Shown here: piece by piece, positions 1 to 9,159 of the stretch | How positions within the stretch are numbered: the first letter of the stretch is position 1 | Layout of the letters: each line of letters begins with the position of its first letter | Assembly: GCF_003945345.1 (NCBI RefSeq) | Contig: NZ_AP019308.1 | Coordinates: 5,101,501 to 5,165,500 of the forward strand | DNA length: 64,000 nucleotides | Reading direction: 5' to 3' | DNA from: Paenibacillus baekrokdamisoli | Lineage (GTDB): Bacteria > Bacillota > Bacilli > Paenibacillales > Paenibacillaceae | Made by a program: the position numbers and the translations under genes | Notes under the pieces: model-generated | The model's input: the letters and a program-made list of their open reading frames with translations, nothing else | The model's database searches: none | Told to the model about the DNA's origin: nothing

Positions 1-1
1 G

Positions 2-2161
2 AGAAAACGTATATCCGCTCGTTGGATCGCACCCGTGCTAGGACTAGCTCTTGTTATTCCATCTGTACTGCCAGTGCCAGTTTCGGCGGCCTCACTCAAG
101 GCATCCGTTCAATCCGTGGAGTTCGTAGGTATGCCAGCACCTGCAACAACCCAAGACATGGCTAAAATCTATTCGTCTGCGTCCTTAAAAGTCACGTACT
201 CCGACAATTCAGTCAAGCTATTCCCGCTTTCCTATACGACGATGTTCAAAACCACCGATTCCATTGGCGGCACTATCGCTGGTGTTTCGGTAGATGCAAA
301 GGGAAAACCGATACTCGATACGAGTGTTCCGAATGATCCGAAGCCTTTCGTTTCTGACGGCCCTGATGCCAACAGCCTGTTCCAAGTACAAGGTGCAGCA
401 GCAACTGGACTTGGCGGCAATCCTTTGTCAATGGTTACGCATTATGAATACATCACGACGAATAATGCCGGTAAATCGGCATACGGTCTCATTCCGGCCA
501 GCATGAGCTACACAACGATTGATCAGAACAAAACAACTGGCGAGCTTCACCCAGTGACATTGTCCAAGATCGATTTCTCTAGTGTCGACGGGCTGTGGAT
601 TCCATGTAACGGATCACTTTCACCATGGAATACACACCTTGGCAGTGAAGAATATGAACCCGATGCCCGTGCCTTTGAAGCCGATCCGAAGCAAACCTAC
701 GTGAATCCGTTTGTCCAGAGCTACTATCAAGATCCGACAAAAGTCGGTAACCCTTACAGCTATAACTATATTGTAGAGGTTACAGCCCACCCCGATAATT
801 CCACCTCAGTGGTTAAGCATTACAGCATGGGACGCTTCTCCCATGAGCTGAGTAAAGTGGCGCCTGACCAGAAAACGGTTTATTTCGGTGATGATGGTGG
901 TAATACCATGCTGTTCATGTACGTGGCTGACCAAGCAAAGAATCTCTCTGCTGGTACGCTGTATGCAGGCAAATGGATTCAGAAGAGCGCAGACAATGGC
1001 GGATCGGCTGACTTGCAATGGTTCAAGCTTGGACATGCGACGGATAACGAAGTGAAATCCTATATTGATAAAGGTGTTAAATTCAGCGACCTGTTCCAAT
1101 CCTCAGAGAAAGCCGCTGACGGATACACAGCCATTAAGTCGTATCCAACAGGCAAAGTGGAGTATTTGAAAGTGAAGTCTGGCATGGAGCAAGCCGCTGC
1201 TTTCCTCGAATCTCGCCGCTATGGCGCTATTCTTGGCGCAACAGCCGAATTTAACAAGATGGAGGGCGTTGCTCTAAACGCCAAGGACAAGAAGCTTTAC
1301 GTGGCGATGTCTTACGTAGAGAAAGCGATGGAAAAAGACACGAAGGGTACCGATCCAAGCGATGATATCCAAGTGAACAAGCTCTCCGCCGGCGTAACCT
1401 ATGAAGTATCTCTAACCGATGGGCAAAAAGATCGTGACGGGCAAGCGATCAACAGCCAGTATGTGCCTACTTTCATGAAAGGCCTTGTCTGGGGTGAGGA
1501 CCTATCCGCTGCAGATAGCAAAGGTAATTCGGCTGCTGAAGATAAAGTTGCCAATCCAGATAACCTCTCCTATTCGGAGTCGCTTCGTACGCTCTTCATC
1601 GGTGAGGACAGCGGCAAACATGTCAATAACTTCGTATGGGCGTACAATACTGATACCAAGAAGCTATCGCGTATTCTAACGACACCTGCTGGCGCGGAAG
1701 CGACAGGCTTGCAGGCAGTCGATAATTTGAACGGGTTCAGTTACATTATGAGCAACCTGCAGCATCCGGGCGACGAGATGATTGTTGCAGAGAGCTTAAA
1801 GCCTGAAGTCGAAAAGTATATCAACCAAAATTTCGATAATAAGAAAGCAGGTATGGTTGGATATATTTCTGGTCTTCCAAGCCTTCAACAGCTGGAGCAA
1901 GCAGCGCCATCTATAACTCCGGATACGACATTAATCCCGCTCCGCGAAACGGCACAAGCGGCAGGTGCCAAGGTCGTATGGCATGGCATCAAGAAAGAAA
2001 TCGTCATTTCTTATCACTCTCACACCCTTAAGGTGCTGGTCGGATCGATGATAGCGGATATCGATGGAACAATGGTTGATCTTCCCGCGCAAACGGTGCT
2101 CAAGAACGGCAAAGTTGTATTCTCTGCCAGTGTATTGCATAACTTCCTGAGTATGAATTAA
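2..2161 (+). CDS. PhoX-type (DUF839) secreted phosphatase with C-terminal CAO-like domain, 5' partial
   Basis: Secreted protein of the PhoX/DUF839 family, which are metal-dependent alkaline phosphatases acting outside the membrane. The frame is open to the left edge and reads RKRISARWIAPVLGLALV before an AXA-type cleavage site (PVSAAS), so the GTG at 35 lies inside the signal peptide and the true start is off the window. Most of the chain matches the PhoX layout. The last ~80 residues (from about residue 628 counted from the GTG) look like half of a copper-amine-oxidase N-terminal domain (IPLRETAQAAGAKVVW, then a VGS..A.IDG turn), a non-enzymatic wall or stalk module common in Paenibacillus. 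Phosphatase activity is inferred from family only. Confidence 0.85.
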   Translation, partial: RKRISARWIAPVLGLALVIPSVLPVPVSAASLKASVQSVEFVGMPAPATTQDMAKIYSSASLKVTYSDNSVKLFPLSYTTMFKTTDSIGGTIAGVSVDAKGKPILDTSVPNDPKPFVSDGPDANSLFQVQGAAATGLGGNPLSMVTHYEYITTNNAGKSAYGLIPASMSYTTIDQNKTTGELHPVTLSKIDFSSVDGLWIPCNGSLSPWNTHLGSEEYEPDARAFEADPKQTYVNPFVQSYYQDPTKVGNPYSYNYIVEVTAHPDNSTSVVKHYSMGRFSHELSKVAPDQKTVYFGDDGGNTMLFMYVADQAKNLSAGTLYAGKWIQKSADNGGSADLQWFKLGHATDNEVKSYIDKGVKFSDLFQSSEKAADGYTAIKSYPTGKVEYLKVKSGMEQAAAFLESRRYGAILGATAEFNKMEGVALNAKDKKLYVAMSYVEKAMEKDTKGTDPSDDIQVNKLSAGVTYEVSLTDGQKDRDGQAINSQYVPTFMKGLVWGEDLSAADSKGNSAAEDKVANPDNLSYSESLRTLFIGEDSGKHVNNFVWAYNTDTKKLSRILTTPAGAEATGLQAVDNLNGFSYIMSNLQHPGDEMIVAESLKPEVEKYINQNFDNKKAGMVGYISGLPSLQQLEQAAPSITPDTTLIPLRETAQAAGAKVVWHGIKKEIVISYHSHTLKVLVGSMIADIDGTMVDLPAQTVLKNGKVVFSASVLHNFLSMN

Positions 2162-2174
2162 AAACACCATCAAG

Positions 2175-2210
2175 GGGGACCGCTCAATTATATGGGCGGT
2201 CCTTCGGTTT
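2175..2210 (+). terminator. Hairpin terminator after the PhoX-type gene
   Basis: Stem GGACCGC (2177-2183) pairs with GCGGTCC (2196-2202), followed by TTCGGTTT. It lies 14 bases after the stop codon. Confidence 0.6.
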
Positions 2211-2245
2211 ATAAGTACATATGAAGCAAATCTGCGGCGGAATTA

Positions 2246-2280
2246 AGAAAAATCCCTTCAGAAATTTCAGAAGGGATTTA
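2246..2280 (-). terminator. Rho-independent terminator for the GGDEF-EAL gene
   Basis: AATCCCTTC (2251-2259) and GAAGGGATT (2270-2278) form a 9-bp stem; on the minus strand it ends in a run of U. It lies 45 bases past the stop of the minus-strand gene. Confidence 0.75.
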
Positions 2281-2324
2281 TTCTTCTCTTGCTGTCTCCT
2301 GCATGAAATTGTTGTATGCATTGG

Positions 2325-4385
2325 TCAAGCGCTTGCGACCTCTACTGTTACCTCTTCCTTCACCGAATTAGCTGCATGCAGCAGCCAAGCTTCAACCGCC
2401 TTTGCATCCATAGGCTTACCGTAATAGTAGCCCTGCATAACACGACAGCCGCGCGACTTAAGGAAACCAATTTGTTCCTCAGTCTCTACGCCCTCGGCAA
2501 TGACTTCAAGGTTCAACAAGTTCGCAATCGTAATAATCGTGCTAATGATCGCTTGCTTAGAGGGCAGGCCGCTTTGCCGGATAAAATTCTGATCAATCTT
2601 AAGCGCATCAATCGGCAATTCATCCAGACTTCCTAAGGAGGAATACCCGGTACCGAAATCGTCCATCGATACCCGTACACCAAGCTCCTTGAGCTTCCGA
2701 AGCTGCTGAATCGTATCCTTCAGGTCGTACATCGCGATAGACTCCGTTATCTCAAGCTCCAGATCACCTGGCTTAATCGCAAATGCTTTCAGTGCTTCTA
2801 CAACCATCTCTGTAAGCTCTCCACTCTCGAAGACTCGTACAGACATATTGACAGAAACGCAAACATGCACGAGATTATGCAGCTGCCATTCCGCATTCTG
2901 TTTACATACTTCCCGAATCATCCAACGAGTCATCGCTACGATTAAACCCGTTTCTTCAGCAATCGGTATAAATTCAATAGGCATAATCGTACCCAGCTGG
3001 GGGTGATGCCAACGCATCAAAGCTTCCATGCCTGATACACAATTGCTCTCTGCATCCCACTTAGGTTGGTAGTAGATAACCAGCTCTTCATTGATTAGAG
3101 CTTTACGCAGATCTCGCTCCAGCTCCAGCTTACGGACGAGCAAACGGTCGGTTTCCTCATCGAAAAACTGGTATTGGTTCTTCCCTGCTTCCTTGGCGCG
3201 ATACATGGCCATATCAGCAGCCTTCAAGAGTGCCGTTCTAGTCATTCCGTGATCTGGCGCCAAGCTTATTCCTATGCTGGAGGTCATATAAATTTCATTG
3301 CCCAACACCGAGTAAGGCTTCTTAATTACGGCAATGATCTCATCCGCAAGCTGAGCAGCCTCCTGCAGTCTCCCTTTCGAGGAAGCAATCAAGAACTCAT
3401 CCCCACCTAGACGGAATACGGTCTGATCACCAGATATCGCAGCCTTTAACCGCAGTGCTACTTCTTTGATGAACAAATCTCCTGCATCATGACCAAGCGT
3501 ATCATTAATCGTCTTAAACCGATCCAGATCAATAAACAACATAAAGCCGCTATCCTTGCCGGGGAAGGAGCGTTCAAAATATTTGGCCAGCTGATGGCGG
3601 TTTGGCAGCGTAGTCAGCGCATCGGTATAGGCCATACGTTCCAGCACATTACGATCGAAGAATATCGCCCCAGAAGAAACTGCCAGCATAACAAAGGTAA
3701 CAATGGCTACACCTACGAGCAAAAAGGATTCCGATTGCACCATCTCGTTCAGCATTTGATTCGTATGTATCTTGTCCACCCGAAAAGAAGCGGCTTGCAT
3801 CCCCATATAATGCGTCCCGCTTATGGCAAGCGCCATAACAGCCGCATAAAGGATCTTCAACCCTACATTTAAGTCCGTTATAGTCCGCTGCTGGCGAAAC
3901 AAATATAACGCGATAAAAGAGGCGGCATACGCGATTAAAATAGAAAGACCAAAATAAAAATAATCATAGGAGATCTGAATAGGCGCTCTAATCGCCTGCA
4001 TACCGATATAGTGCATAGCTAGAATGCCGCTTCCCATAAACAAGCTAGCTGAAGCAATTTGTCGAATACCTGCATCGATAATCGTTGTAACGCGAAAAGC
4101 AATGAGGGAAGCTACAATACTTGCAAGCATAGATACAACTGTAAGTAACGTATTATACTGCATCGCGGTTTCCAAGTGAAAGGCCATCATCCCCACAAAG
4201 TGCATCGACCATACACCTACACCCATCACACAGGAACCTACAAGAAGCCAGATCAGCTGGCTTTTACCAGAGACTCGCGAAATTTTATGGGCTAAGCTGA
4301 GTGCAGAATACGAAGCGGCCAATGCGATCAATAAAGAAAGCAGGACGATCACACCGCTATAATGCCCACTCATCTGTGCATACAT
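2325..4385 (-). CDS. MHYT-GGDEF-EAL membrane protein (c-di-GMP turnover)
   Basis: Integral membrane signalling protein of 686 residues. The N-terminal ~240 residues hold seven hydrophobic helices with three MHYT-type motifs (MHFVGM, MHYIGM, THYMGM), a family proposed to bind copper and sense a diatomic gas. Then comes a diguanylate cyclase domain with an intact GGDEF motif (RLGGDEF) and an EAL domain with MEALMRW, DDFGTGYSSL and a K-I-D motif, so both synthesis and breakdown of cyclic di-GMP are possible. No clear RxxD inhibitory site precedes GGDEF. The layout resembles B. subtilis YkoW. Monocistronic, with its own terminator, divergent from the MFS gene. Confidence 0.93.
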   Translation of the reverse strand: MYAQMSGHYSGVIVLLSLLIALAASYSALSLAHKISRVSGKSQLIWLLVGSCVMGVGVWSMHFVGMMAFHLETAMQYNTLLTVVSMLASIVASLIAFRVTTIIDAGIRQIASASLFMGSGILAMHYIGMQAIRAPIQISYDYFYFGLSILIAYAASFIALYLFRQQRTITDLNVGLKILYAAVMALAISGTHYMGMQAASFRVDKIHTNQMLNEMVQSESFLLVGVAIVTFVMLAVSSGAIFFDRNVLERMAYTDALTTLPNRHQLAKYFERSFPGKDSGFMLFIDLDRFKTINDTLGHDAGDLFIKEVALRLKAAISGDQTVFRLGGDEFLIASSKGRLQEAAQLADEIIAVIKKPYSVLGNEIYMTSSIGISLAPDHGMTRTALLKAADMAMYRAKEAGKNQYQFFDEETDRLLVRKLELERDLRKALINEELVIYYQPKWDAESNCVSGMEALMRWHHPQLGTIMPIEFIPIAEETGLIVAMTRWMIREVCKQNAEWQLHNLVHVCVSVNMSVRVFESGELTEMVVEALKAFAIKPGDLELEITESIAMYDLKDTIQQLRKLKELGVRVSMDDFGTGYSSLGSLDELPIDALKIDQNFIRQSGLPSKQAIISTIITIANLLNLEVIAEGVETEEQIGFLKSRGCRVMQGYYYGKPMDAKAVEAWLLHAANSVKEEVTVEVASA

Positions 4386-4628
4386 AGAATTGATACTCTA
4401 TCACCTTCTTGGTTGGTTTCATCTCGTTATAGAGTCGTAATACTTAATTATAGGTGAATAAGTTTCAAATATAAAGTCATCCTCGACCTATTTCGACATC
4501 TTGCTTTATCAGGATTTATTGGAACGCACCTAATATTCTGAACGTGAATGTAGATATTTTATCGTTCTCTCCGTCAATTTTATGGTACAGTTAATAGCGA
4601 ATTTGATAGATAGGGAGAGATGAAAATA

Positions 4629-5828
4629 ATGACCCGGCTAATCTTCTTGGGTTGTATCGCATATTTGGTCGTCGGCCTTGGTCAGATGGTCGTAGGATCT
4701 GTGATGGAGCCTATGGTGCATGCTTATGGTATTGAGTACGGCGATGGTGGACAACTCGTTATGAATCAGTTTCTTGGTGGTCTATTCGGAATCATATGCG
4801 CCCCTTGGTGCATGCAGCGATTTGGCAAAAAAACGGTACTGTTGACGGCTCTCGTGTTCTTGTCAGCAGCAGAACTCCTGTATACGTTTCTCCCGCCATG
4901 GGGCATCATGTTAACCATTGCGCCGATTGCTGGCATTGGATGCGGTCTGACGGAATCTGTCGTTGGTTACTTTATTATTAGCGCATCAGGCGAAAGAGCG
5001 AACACCGCCATGAGCCGCGTAGAGATTTTCTTTGGCGTGGGGGCGCTGCTCATTCCTTTTGCTGGATCTGCTCTAATAGAAGCTGGCTATTGGAAATTCT
5101 CATTCGGTATTGTCGGTATACTCGCAACGGCAACTGTTATTCTATGGGGACTATGTTGGCCTAACATCCTAGATCAACCCGCACAGCTTCCTCCTAAGGA
5201 TAAGGAAGAAACCAAACATAAGCTTAGTGGTCCACCGAAATCGCGAACCATTATGATCCTTACAGCTTGTACGCTCTTTTTTGCGGTCTATGTCGGATTA
5301 GAGATGAGTTATGTTCACTATTTGCCATCACTTTTAGTGAAAGACAATGGCCTGGATGAATCCACAGCCACGCTTACAATAAGTCTCTTCTGGGCAGCCA
5401 TGGTTATTGGACGGATGTTTGCTGGACAAATTGCCGACCGGATCGGTGGATCCAGCTACCTCTTCGCGACTTGTTTGATCACAGGTGTATTATTCATTCT
5501 AATGACGATTCTAACAGGAGTTGTGCCCATACTTATCCTTACTTTCTTAGCTGGACTGTCTATGTCAGGTATGTTTGCCATTGCACTAGTCTTCGCTAAT
5601 CGGGCTGCACCAGGTAGGGCGGAACGAACGACAAGTCTTTTGATGGCATCTGGGGTTGTCGGCGGAGCCCTCCTGCCTAAGGGAACAGGCTGGCTCATTG
5701 ATCAGCAAGGACCCGAGGCTGCACGTTGGTTATTCGCTGCTGCTGCTGTAGTTCTACTTGTTGCCATCCTATGGGCAGCTGCTGCTGCCCGGCGCCGCAC
5801 TGTAAAGACTGTGGAATTAGGTATGTAA
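4629..5828 (+). CDS. Major facilitator superfamily transporter (12 TM)
   Basis: MFS permease of about 400 residues with 12 predicted membrane segments and a soluble loop near residues 180-200 between the halves. The loop motif after helix 2 (RFGKKT) and the repeat in the second half (ADRIGG) fit the MFS signature. The fold resembles FucP/sugar-type or CynX-type members, but the substrate cannot be read. ATG at 4629 is chosen over the in-frame ATG at 4620 because GGGAGA lies only a few bases before 4620 and at a better distance from 4629. The downstream SgcJ-like gene follows after 121 bases. Confidence 0.88.
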   Translation: MTRLIFLGCIAYLVVGLGQMVVGSVMEPMVHAYGIEYGDGGQLVMNQFLGGLFGIICAPWCMQRFGKKTVLLTALVFLSAAELLYTFLPPWGIMLTIAPIAGIGCGLTESVVGYFIISASGERANTAMSRVEIFFGVGALLIPFAGSALIEAGYWKFSFGIVGILATATVILWGLCWPNILDQPAQLPPKDKEETKHKLSGPPKSRTIMILTACTLFFAVYVGLEMSYVHYLPSLLVKDNGLDESTATLTISLFWAAMVIGRMFAGQIADRIGGSSYLFATCLITGVLFILMTILTGVVPILILTFLAGLSMSGMFAIALVFANRAAPGRAERTTSLLMASGVVGGALLPKGTGWLIDQQGPEAARWLFAAAAVVLLVAILWAAAAARRRTVKTVELGM

Positions 5829-5949
5829 TCACTAGCTGGTGGAAGTGTTCACCTGTATGCAGGAACCATGCCTTACAAGGAGTTATAATGTCATCATGTG
5901 GTGAAAAGCGAGCCGCGCGGTAAGCGCCAGCAAACGGAGGCTAGTTATT

Positions 5950-6396
5950 ATGAATAACGAACGCCAAGTGGAGTCTGAAATTGTTGAACTTTATCAACAG
6001 CTCATCGGAGGTTGGAACGACCGCCTTGCAGATGGCATGTCGGGAGCATTCGCTGAGGACGGCGAGCTTATCGGATTCGATGGAATTCAGATCATCGGAC
6101 GCGAAGCCATCGCTTCTCATCTTAGGCTTATCTTCTCCGAGCACGCCACCCCACCCTTTATCTATAAAATCAAAGAGATATGCTTGTTAGCACCTGAGGT
6201 CGCACTCTTGCGAGCTATAGTAGGCATGGCGCCTCCTGGAGAATCCGAGCTTGATCCTAAGCTCAATGCGCACCAGAGCCTTGTCGCCGTGAAGCATGAT
6301 GGCTCGTGGCGTACAGCGCTATTTCAAAACACCCCTGCTCAGTTTCATGGAAGACCGGATTTGGTGAAACAAATGACCAAAGAGCTGCAATCGTAG
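5950..6396 (+). CDS. SgcJ/EcaC-type NTF2-like protein
   Basis: Small 148-residue soluble protein of the SnoaL/NTF2-like fold, SgcJ/EcaC branch (DUF4440-like). Visible hallmarks are an N-terminal helix with WNDRLADGMSGAF, then FDGIQIIGREAIASHL and a C-terminal strand pair ending WRTALFQNTPAQFHGRP. Members are called oxidoreductases but most have no proven reaction. A good RBS (GGAGG, 5936-5940) sets the start. Its stop codon lies inside the terminator stem. Confidence 0.82.
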   Translation: MNNERQVESEIVELYQQLIGGWNDRLADGMSGAFAEDGELIGFDGIQIIGREAIASHLRLIFSEHATPPFIYKIKEICLLAPEVALLRAIVGMAPPGESELDPKLNAHQSLVAVKHDGSWRTALFQNTPAQFHGRPDLVKQMTKELQS

Positions 6397-6414
6397 CTCC
6401 TTTGGTCTTTTTTT
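6375..6414 (+). terminator. Rho-independent terminator after the SgcJ-like gene
   Basis: GACCAAAGAGCT (6375-6386) pairs with AGCTCCTTTGGTC (6395-6407, one bulge), followed by seven T. The stop codon is in the loop/stem. Confidence 0.9.
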
Positions 6415-6439
6415 ATTTCCGTTGTTAGTGAAAATTAGA

Positions 6440-6481
6440 TTGCAAATAGGAATAGATTGCTATATATTTGCTTTACGCAAA
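6440..6481 (+). promoter_or_regulatory. Promoter and inverted-repeat operator of the marR-type gene
   Basis: A -35 box TTGCAA (6440-6445) and -10 TATATT (6463-6468) are 17 bases apart. The inverted repeat TTTGC-TTTAC-GCAAA (6467-6481) overlaps the -10 and the likely start point; a further TTGCAAA lies in the -35. This fits autoregulation by the MarR protein encoded just downstream (inferred). Confidence 0.55.
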
Positions 6482-6506
6482 CAAATAAAATGGAGGTACA
6501 TGCATC

Positions 6507-6959
6507 ATGGCTGATCCCAATGATATTCGGAATATCGCACAGAGCACTTTACAGCTTATTCAGGAATTCAAGAAGGCACAAGATATAAGATCTGATTTGG
6601 ACCGGGTTTCTTTTGAAATTCTGATGCTGGTGAAAATGAAGGATCGTATCCGTCCTTCCGATCTTGCAGCCGAGCTTGACGTTAATCCCTCTTCCATTAC
6701 AAGGCGGCTTCAGCCCTTGCTGCAAGCTGGATTAGTAGGGATATTAACAGATCCGGAGGACCTCCGCTCCAGCCTTATTAGCCTCACCGCTCAAGGAGAT
6801 GAAGCGTTGAATCGATTTCTTGAGCGAAGCGTAGACGGCTTAGGTATTATTTTGAAAGAGTGGGGGGAGGAAGATATTCACGTACTTGCTCAAACTCTCG
6901 GACGCTACGCGGAATCGATGAAAGATTGGCGGCTTGCATACATGAAGAAGAACTCGTAA
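6507..6959 (+). CDS. MarR family transcriptional regulator
   Basis: Winged-helix regulator of 150 residues. The recognition region reads IRPSDLAAELDVNPSSITRRLQPL (split here only as a description of residues ~50-75), followed by the wing DPEDLRSSLISLT, typical of MarR. It probably represses its own promoter through the inverted repeat overlapping the -10. The methyltransferase gene follows after 35 bases and is likely co-transcribed, so it is the best target candidate. GGAGG at 6491-6495 sets the start. Confidence 0.9.
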   Translation: MADPNDIRNIAQSTLQLIQEFKKAQDIRSDLDRVSFEILMLVKMKDRIRPSDLAAELDVNPSSITRRLQPLLQAGLVGILTDPEDLRSSLISLTAQGDEALNRFLERSVDGLGIILKEWGEEDIHVLAQTLGRYAESMKDWRLAYMKKNS

Positions 6960-6994
6960 ACAGCTTTTCTGTAGAAAAGAAAGGAAGATGACGA

Positions 6995-7828
6995 ATGTCT
7001 CCTACTTTGCGTAACGGTTCACTTAAGGATAACCAATACGGAAATGCAAGTAACTTCAACGCCCGCATTTACCTGCACGCCAAATTCAGTACGAATGCTT
7101 ACCCATGGCCATGCTGGATCTGGGACCAGTGGGGGAAGCTGGATCATGCTAATGTCCTCGAGCTTGGATGCGGAAGCGGACTAATATGGAAGGCCAATGG
7201 ACCGCGTATTCCCGCCAACTGGACGATTACGCTCTCCGATTATTCGGAAGGGATGTTATCGGCTGCACAGGCTGGACTGGAACCACTGGGCTTCCCATTT
7301 CATTATGAGGCCATTGATGCCATTCATATTCCATACCCTGATGAATCCTTTGATCTCGTCATCGCTAATCATATGCTTTATCATCTTAACGACATGGATC
7401 GCAAGCGGGCTCTGGAGGAAATTCACCGCGTTCTGAAGCCTAGCGGCTTCCTATGCAGCTCAACAATTGGAATAGGCAATATGCGTGAGATGAAGGAGCT
7501 TGTTCATGCCTTCGACCCACAGTCCTGTTACGAGCGGGTACTTGGCGCAATAGAGTCGCGTTTCTCTCTGGACAACGGAGGGTCGCAGCTGCGGGAATTG
7601 TTCGAGAACGTAGAACTTCGTCGTTACGACAATAAATTGATCGTCACAGAACCAGATGCTCTCGTGAACTACTTACTCTCGGTCAACGGCTTAGAGGCAG
7701 ACACCATCGTGCTGCATCCGGATAAAGCCTCCGCATTTCGACAATTCGTGGAGAGTTATTGGGTTGATGGATCATTCACAATCGCAACAGAATCCGGCCT
7801 ATTCCTAAGCTATAAGAACCCTGTATAA
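6995..7828 (+). CDS. Class I SAM-dependent methyltransferase
   Basis: Rossmann-fold methyltransferase of 277 residues. SAM motif I is VLELGCGSG (about residues 53-61), the acidic residue after beta-2 is in LSDYSEGML, and motif IV/post-IV reads FDLVIANHMLYHLND with LEEIHRVLKPSGFL, as in the Methyltransf_11 group. The substrate is not visible. It follows a marR-type gene by 35 bases and ends at a terminator, so the two form a small operon. Confidence 0.88.
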   Translation: MSPTLRNGSLKDNQYGNASNFNARIYLHAKFSTNAYPWPCWIWDQWGKLDHANVLELGCGSGLIWKANGPRIPANWTITLSDYSEGMLSAAQAGLEPLGFPFHYEAIDAIHIPYPDESFDLVIANHMLYHLNDMDRKRALEEIHRVLKPSGFLCSSTIGIGNMREMKELVHAFDPQSCYERVLGAIESRFSLDNGGSQLRELFENVELRRYDNKLIVTEPDALVNYLLSVNGLEADTIVLHPDKASAFRQFVESYWVDGSFTIATESGLFLSYKNPV

Positions 7829-7867
7829 TGCCCAATAGAAGTGATCGGTAGAATAGCAGCCAATCCC

Positions 7868-7896
7868 AGGCAGGATAGCTAATGTTCTGCCTTTTT
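7868..7896 (+). terminator. Terminator of the marR-methyltransferase operon
   Basis: GGCAG (7869-7873) pairs with CTGCC (7887-7891), followed by TTTTTC. The stem is short but the U-run is good. Confidence 0.55.
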
Positions 7897-8037
7897 CTTT
7901 ATTTTCCATTCACCCTGAGAAGGATTTAGATTATGTTTGGTTGATTTCGATCGTGCAATTTGGAGGGAATTTAACAATTGTTGTCGAATCTCATTCAGAC
8001 ACAATATATCTTCCAAGAATGGAAAAAGGTGATTATT

Positions 8038-8853
8038 ATGCATGCTCCTCAACAAGCAGCGAAGAAACGGCGGTACCTTCCTGAAATTATCATCACTTGT
8101 ATCATTCTTCTCATTCCTATAAGTGCTGTAACCTATTGCTTTATTCCTCGTTATTACACCTACATAGCACCCGGAGAAATTGTATCCGTACGAGATATTG
8201 GCGTACATGGCAGCGTACATTTTTGTTATGTACGGGAGGGCCTTGTTAGTAACTTATTTGAAAAATGGTCAGCCGAGCTAGCTTCACCCGATGCAGAATT
8301 TGAGCCAACTGATGCTTCTGCCGAAGAGGATTTTATCTCTATGGAGGAGACTGGGGCAGATGATCGCGATGATACGATCTACAATGCGCTAACCTCAGCT
8401 GCTGACCAAGCACAGACACCCGTATCCGATAGCGAACTAGAGCAAAGATGGGATACAATCATAGCAGAAGCCTCTAACTATTATGGCGATTCCTTAGGAC
8501 TGATGCTTAGCATCGGCTTGGTTGAGGAAACGCAGCATCAGGATTTTTCCAAGAACGGCAAGTATATCATTGCCGGCACGGGGACCATTGAAGCGGATCA
8601 TACGGTAGGTTCGGTCGGAGCTATTCGGACTAAGCTGCTGACAGCGGAGCAGTCTGATGCAGATTTCTTCTTCGTCCCAAAGGATAAGGACAACTTTCAA
8701 TATGAAGGCTTGAGTAATGAAGAGGAAGCCGAGCAGGTTAAACAAGAGCTGGACCTGAAGCTTCAAGTGGTCCCTGTCGCAACGATAGAAGAAGCTCTTT
8801 ATTTCCTGGCAGGCCTGAATTCCTCTCAGCAGAACTTGAATGATCATGCATAG
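8038..8853 (+). CDS. YlbL-like membrane protein with Lon-type (S16) protease domain, no PDZ
   Basis: One N-terminal membrane segment (about residues 16-38), then the extracytoplasmic YYTYIAPGEI strand seen in YlbL/SepM proteases. The C-terminal part matches the Lon proteolytic domain of that family: AGTGTIEADHTVGSVGAI, FFFVP and an ending VVPVATIEEALYFL. The catalytic dyad appears kept as Ser152 in GDSLG and Lys199 in GAIRTK; the usual GPSAG box is altered to GDSLG. The PDZ domain normally between membrane anchor and protease is replaced by a ~70-residue acidic linker (PDAEFEPTDASAEEDF). The ATG at 8038 follows AAAAGGTG; an in-frame TTG at 7978 has no RBS. Likely a surface protease; activity uncertain. 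Confidence 0.75.
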   Translation: MHAPQQAAKKRRYLPEIIITCIILLIPISAVTYCFIPRYYTYIAPGEIVSVRDIGVHGSVHFCYVREGLVSNLFEKWSAELASPDAEFEPTDASAEEDFISMEETGADDRDDTIYNALTSAADQAQTPVSDSELEQRWDTIIAEASNYYGDSLGLMLSIGLVEETQHQDFSKNGKYIIAGTGTIEADHTVGSVGAIRTKLLTAEQSDADFFFVPKDKDNFQYEGLSNEEEAEQVKQELDLKLQVVPVATIEEALYFLAGLNSSQQNLNDHA

Positions 8854-8874
8854 CAACTCCATTAGTTATTCCTA

Positions 8875-9126
8875 TTAGTTGGTTAGGTTCAACAGAAACG
8901 GCTTGAGCTCGTCATAAGCATGCTTCCAGCCCATCTTGGCGAAGAAGCGGAGTCCATCTAGACCTTTATAGTAATAAGCCCCTATTAATCTTTCTTGAAA
9001 ATTGGGAAAGGGAATGCCCCTCTGTTCCTGCTAGTCACGGAATGCATCAATTCCTTTTTTCATTAACCAAGAGATGCTGATCCACCCTCTCTCTGTTCGT
9101 TTACGTGATCTCAATCGTTTCTTCAC
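8875..9126 (-). pseudogene. Small gene broken by one TAG stop (unrecognised family)
   Basis: On the minus strand a continuous frame reads from GTG at 9126 (VKKRLRSRKRTERGW) through ISWLMKKGIDAFRD, a TAG stop at 9031-9033, then QEQRGIPFPNFQERLIGAYY and FFAKMGWKHAYDELKPFLL to TAA at 8875. The residues after the stop are clearly protein-like and in the same frame, so the TAG probably replaced a TGG (Trp). About 83 codons. I do not recognise the family, and no good RBS is visible before the GTG. It could also be read as an internal fragment of a longer lost gene. Confidence 0.5.
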
Positions 9127-9159
9127 TGCCAACGCTGGGAGATGTCCCGACTGTGCGAT

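Noticed and set aside
3489..3872. 127-codon plus frame inside the GGDEF-EAL gene
   Set aside because: Antisense shadow without RBS or recognisable domain.
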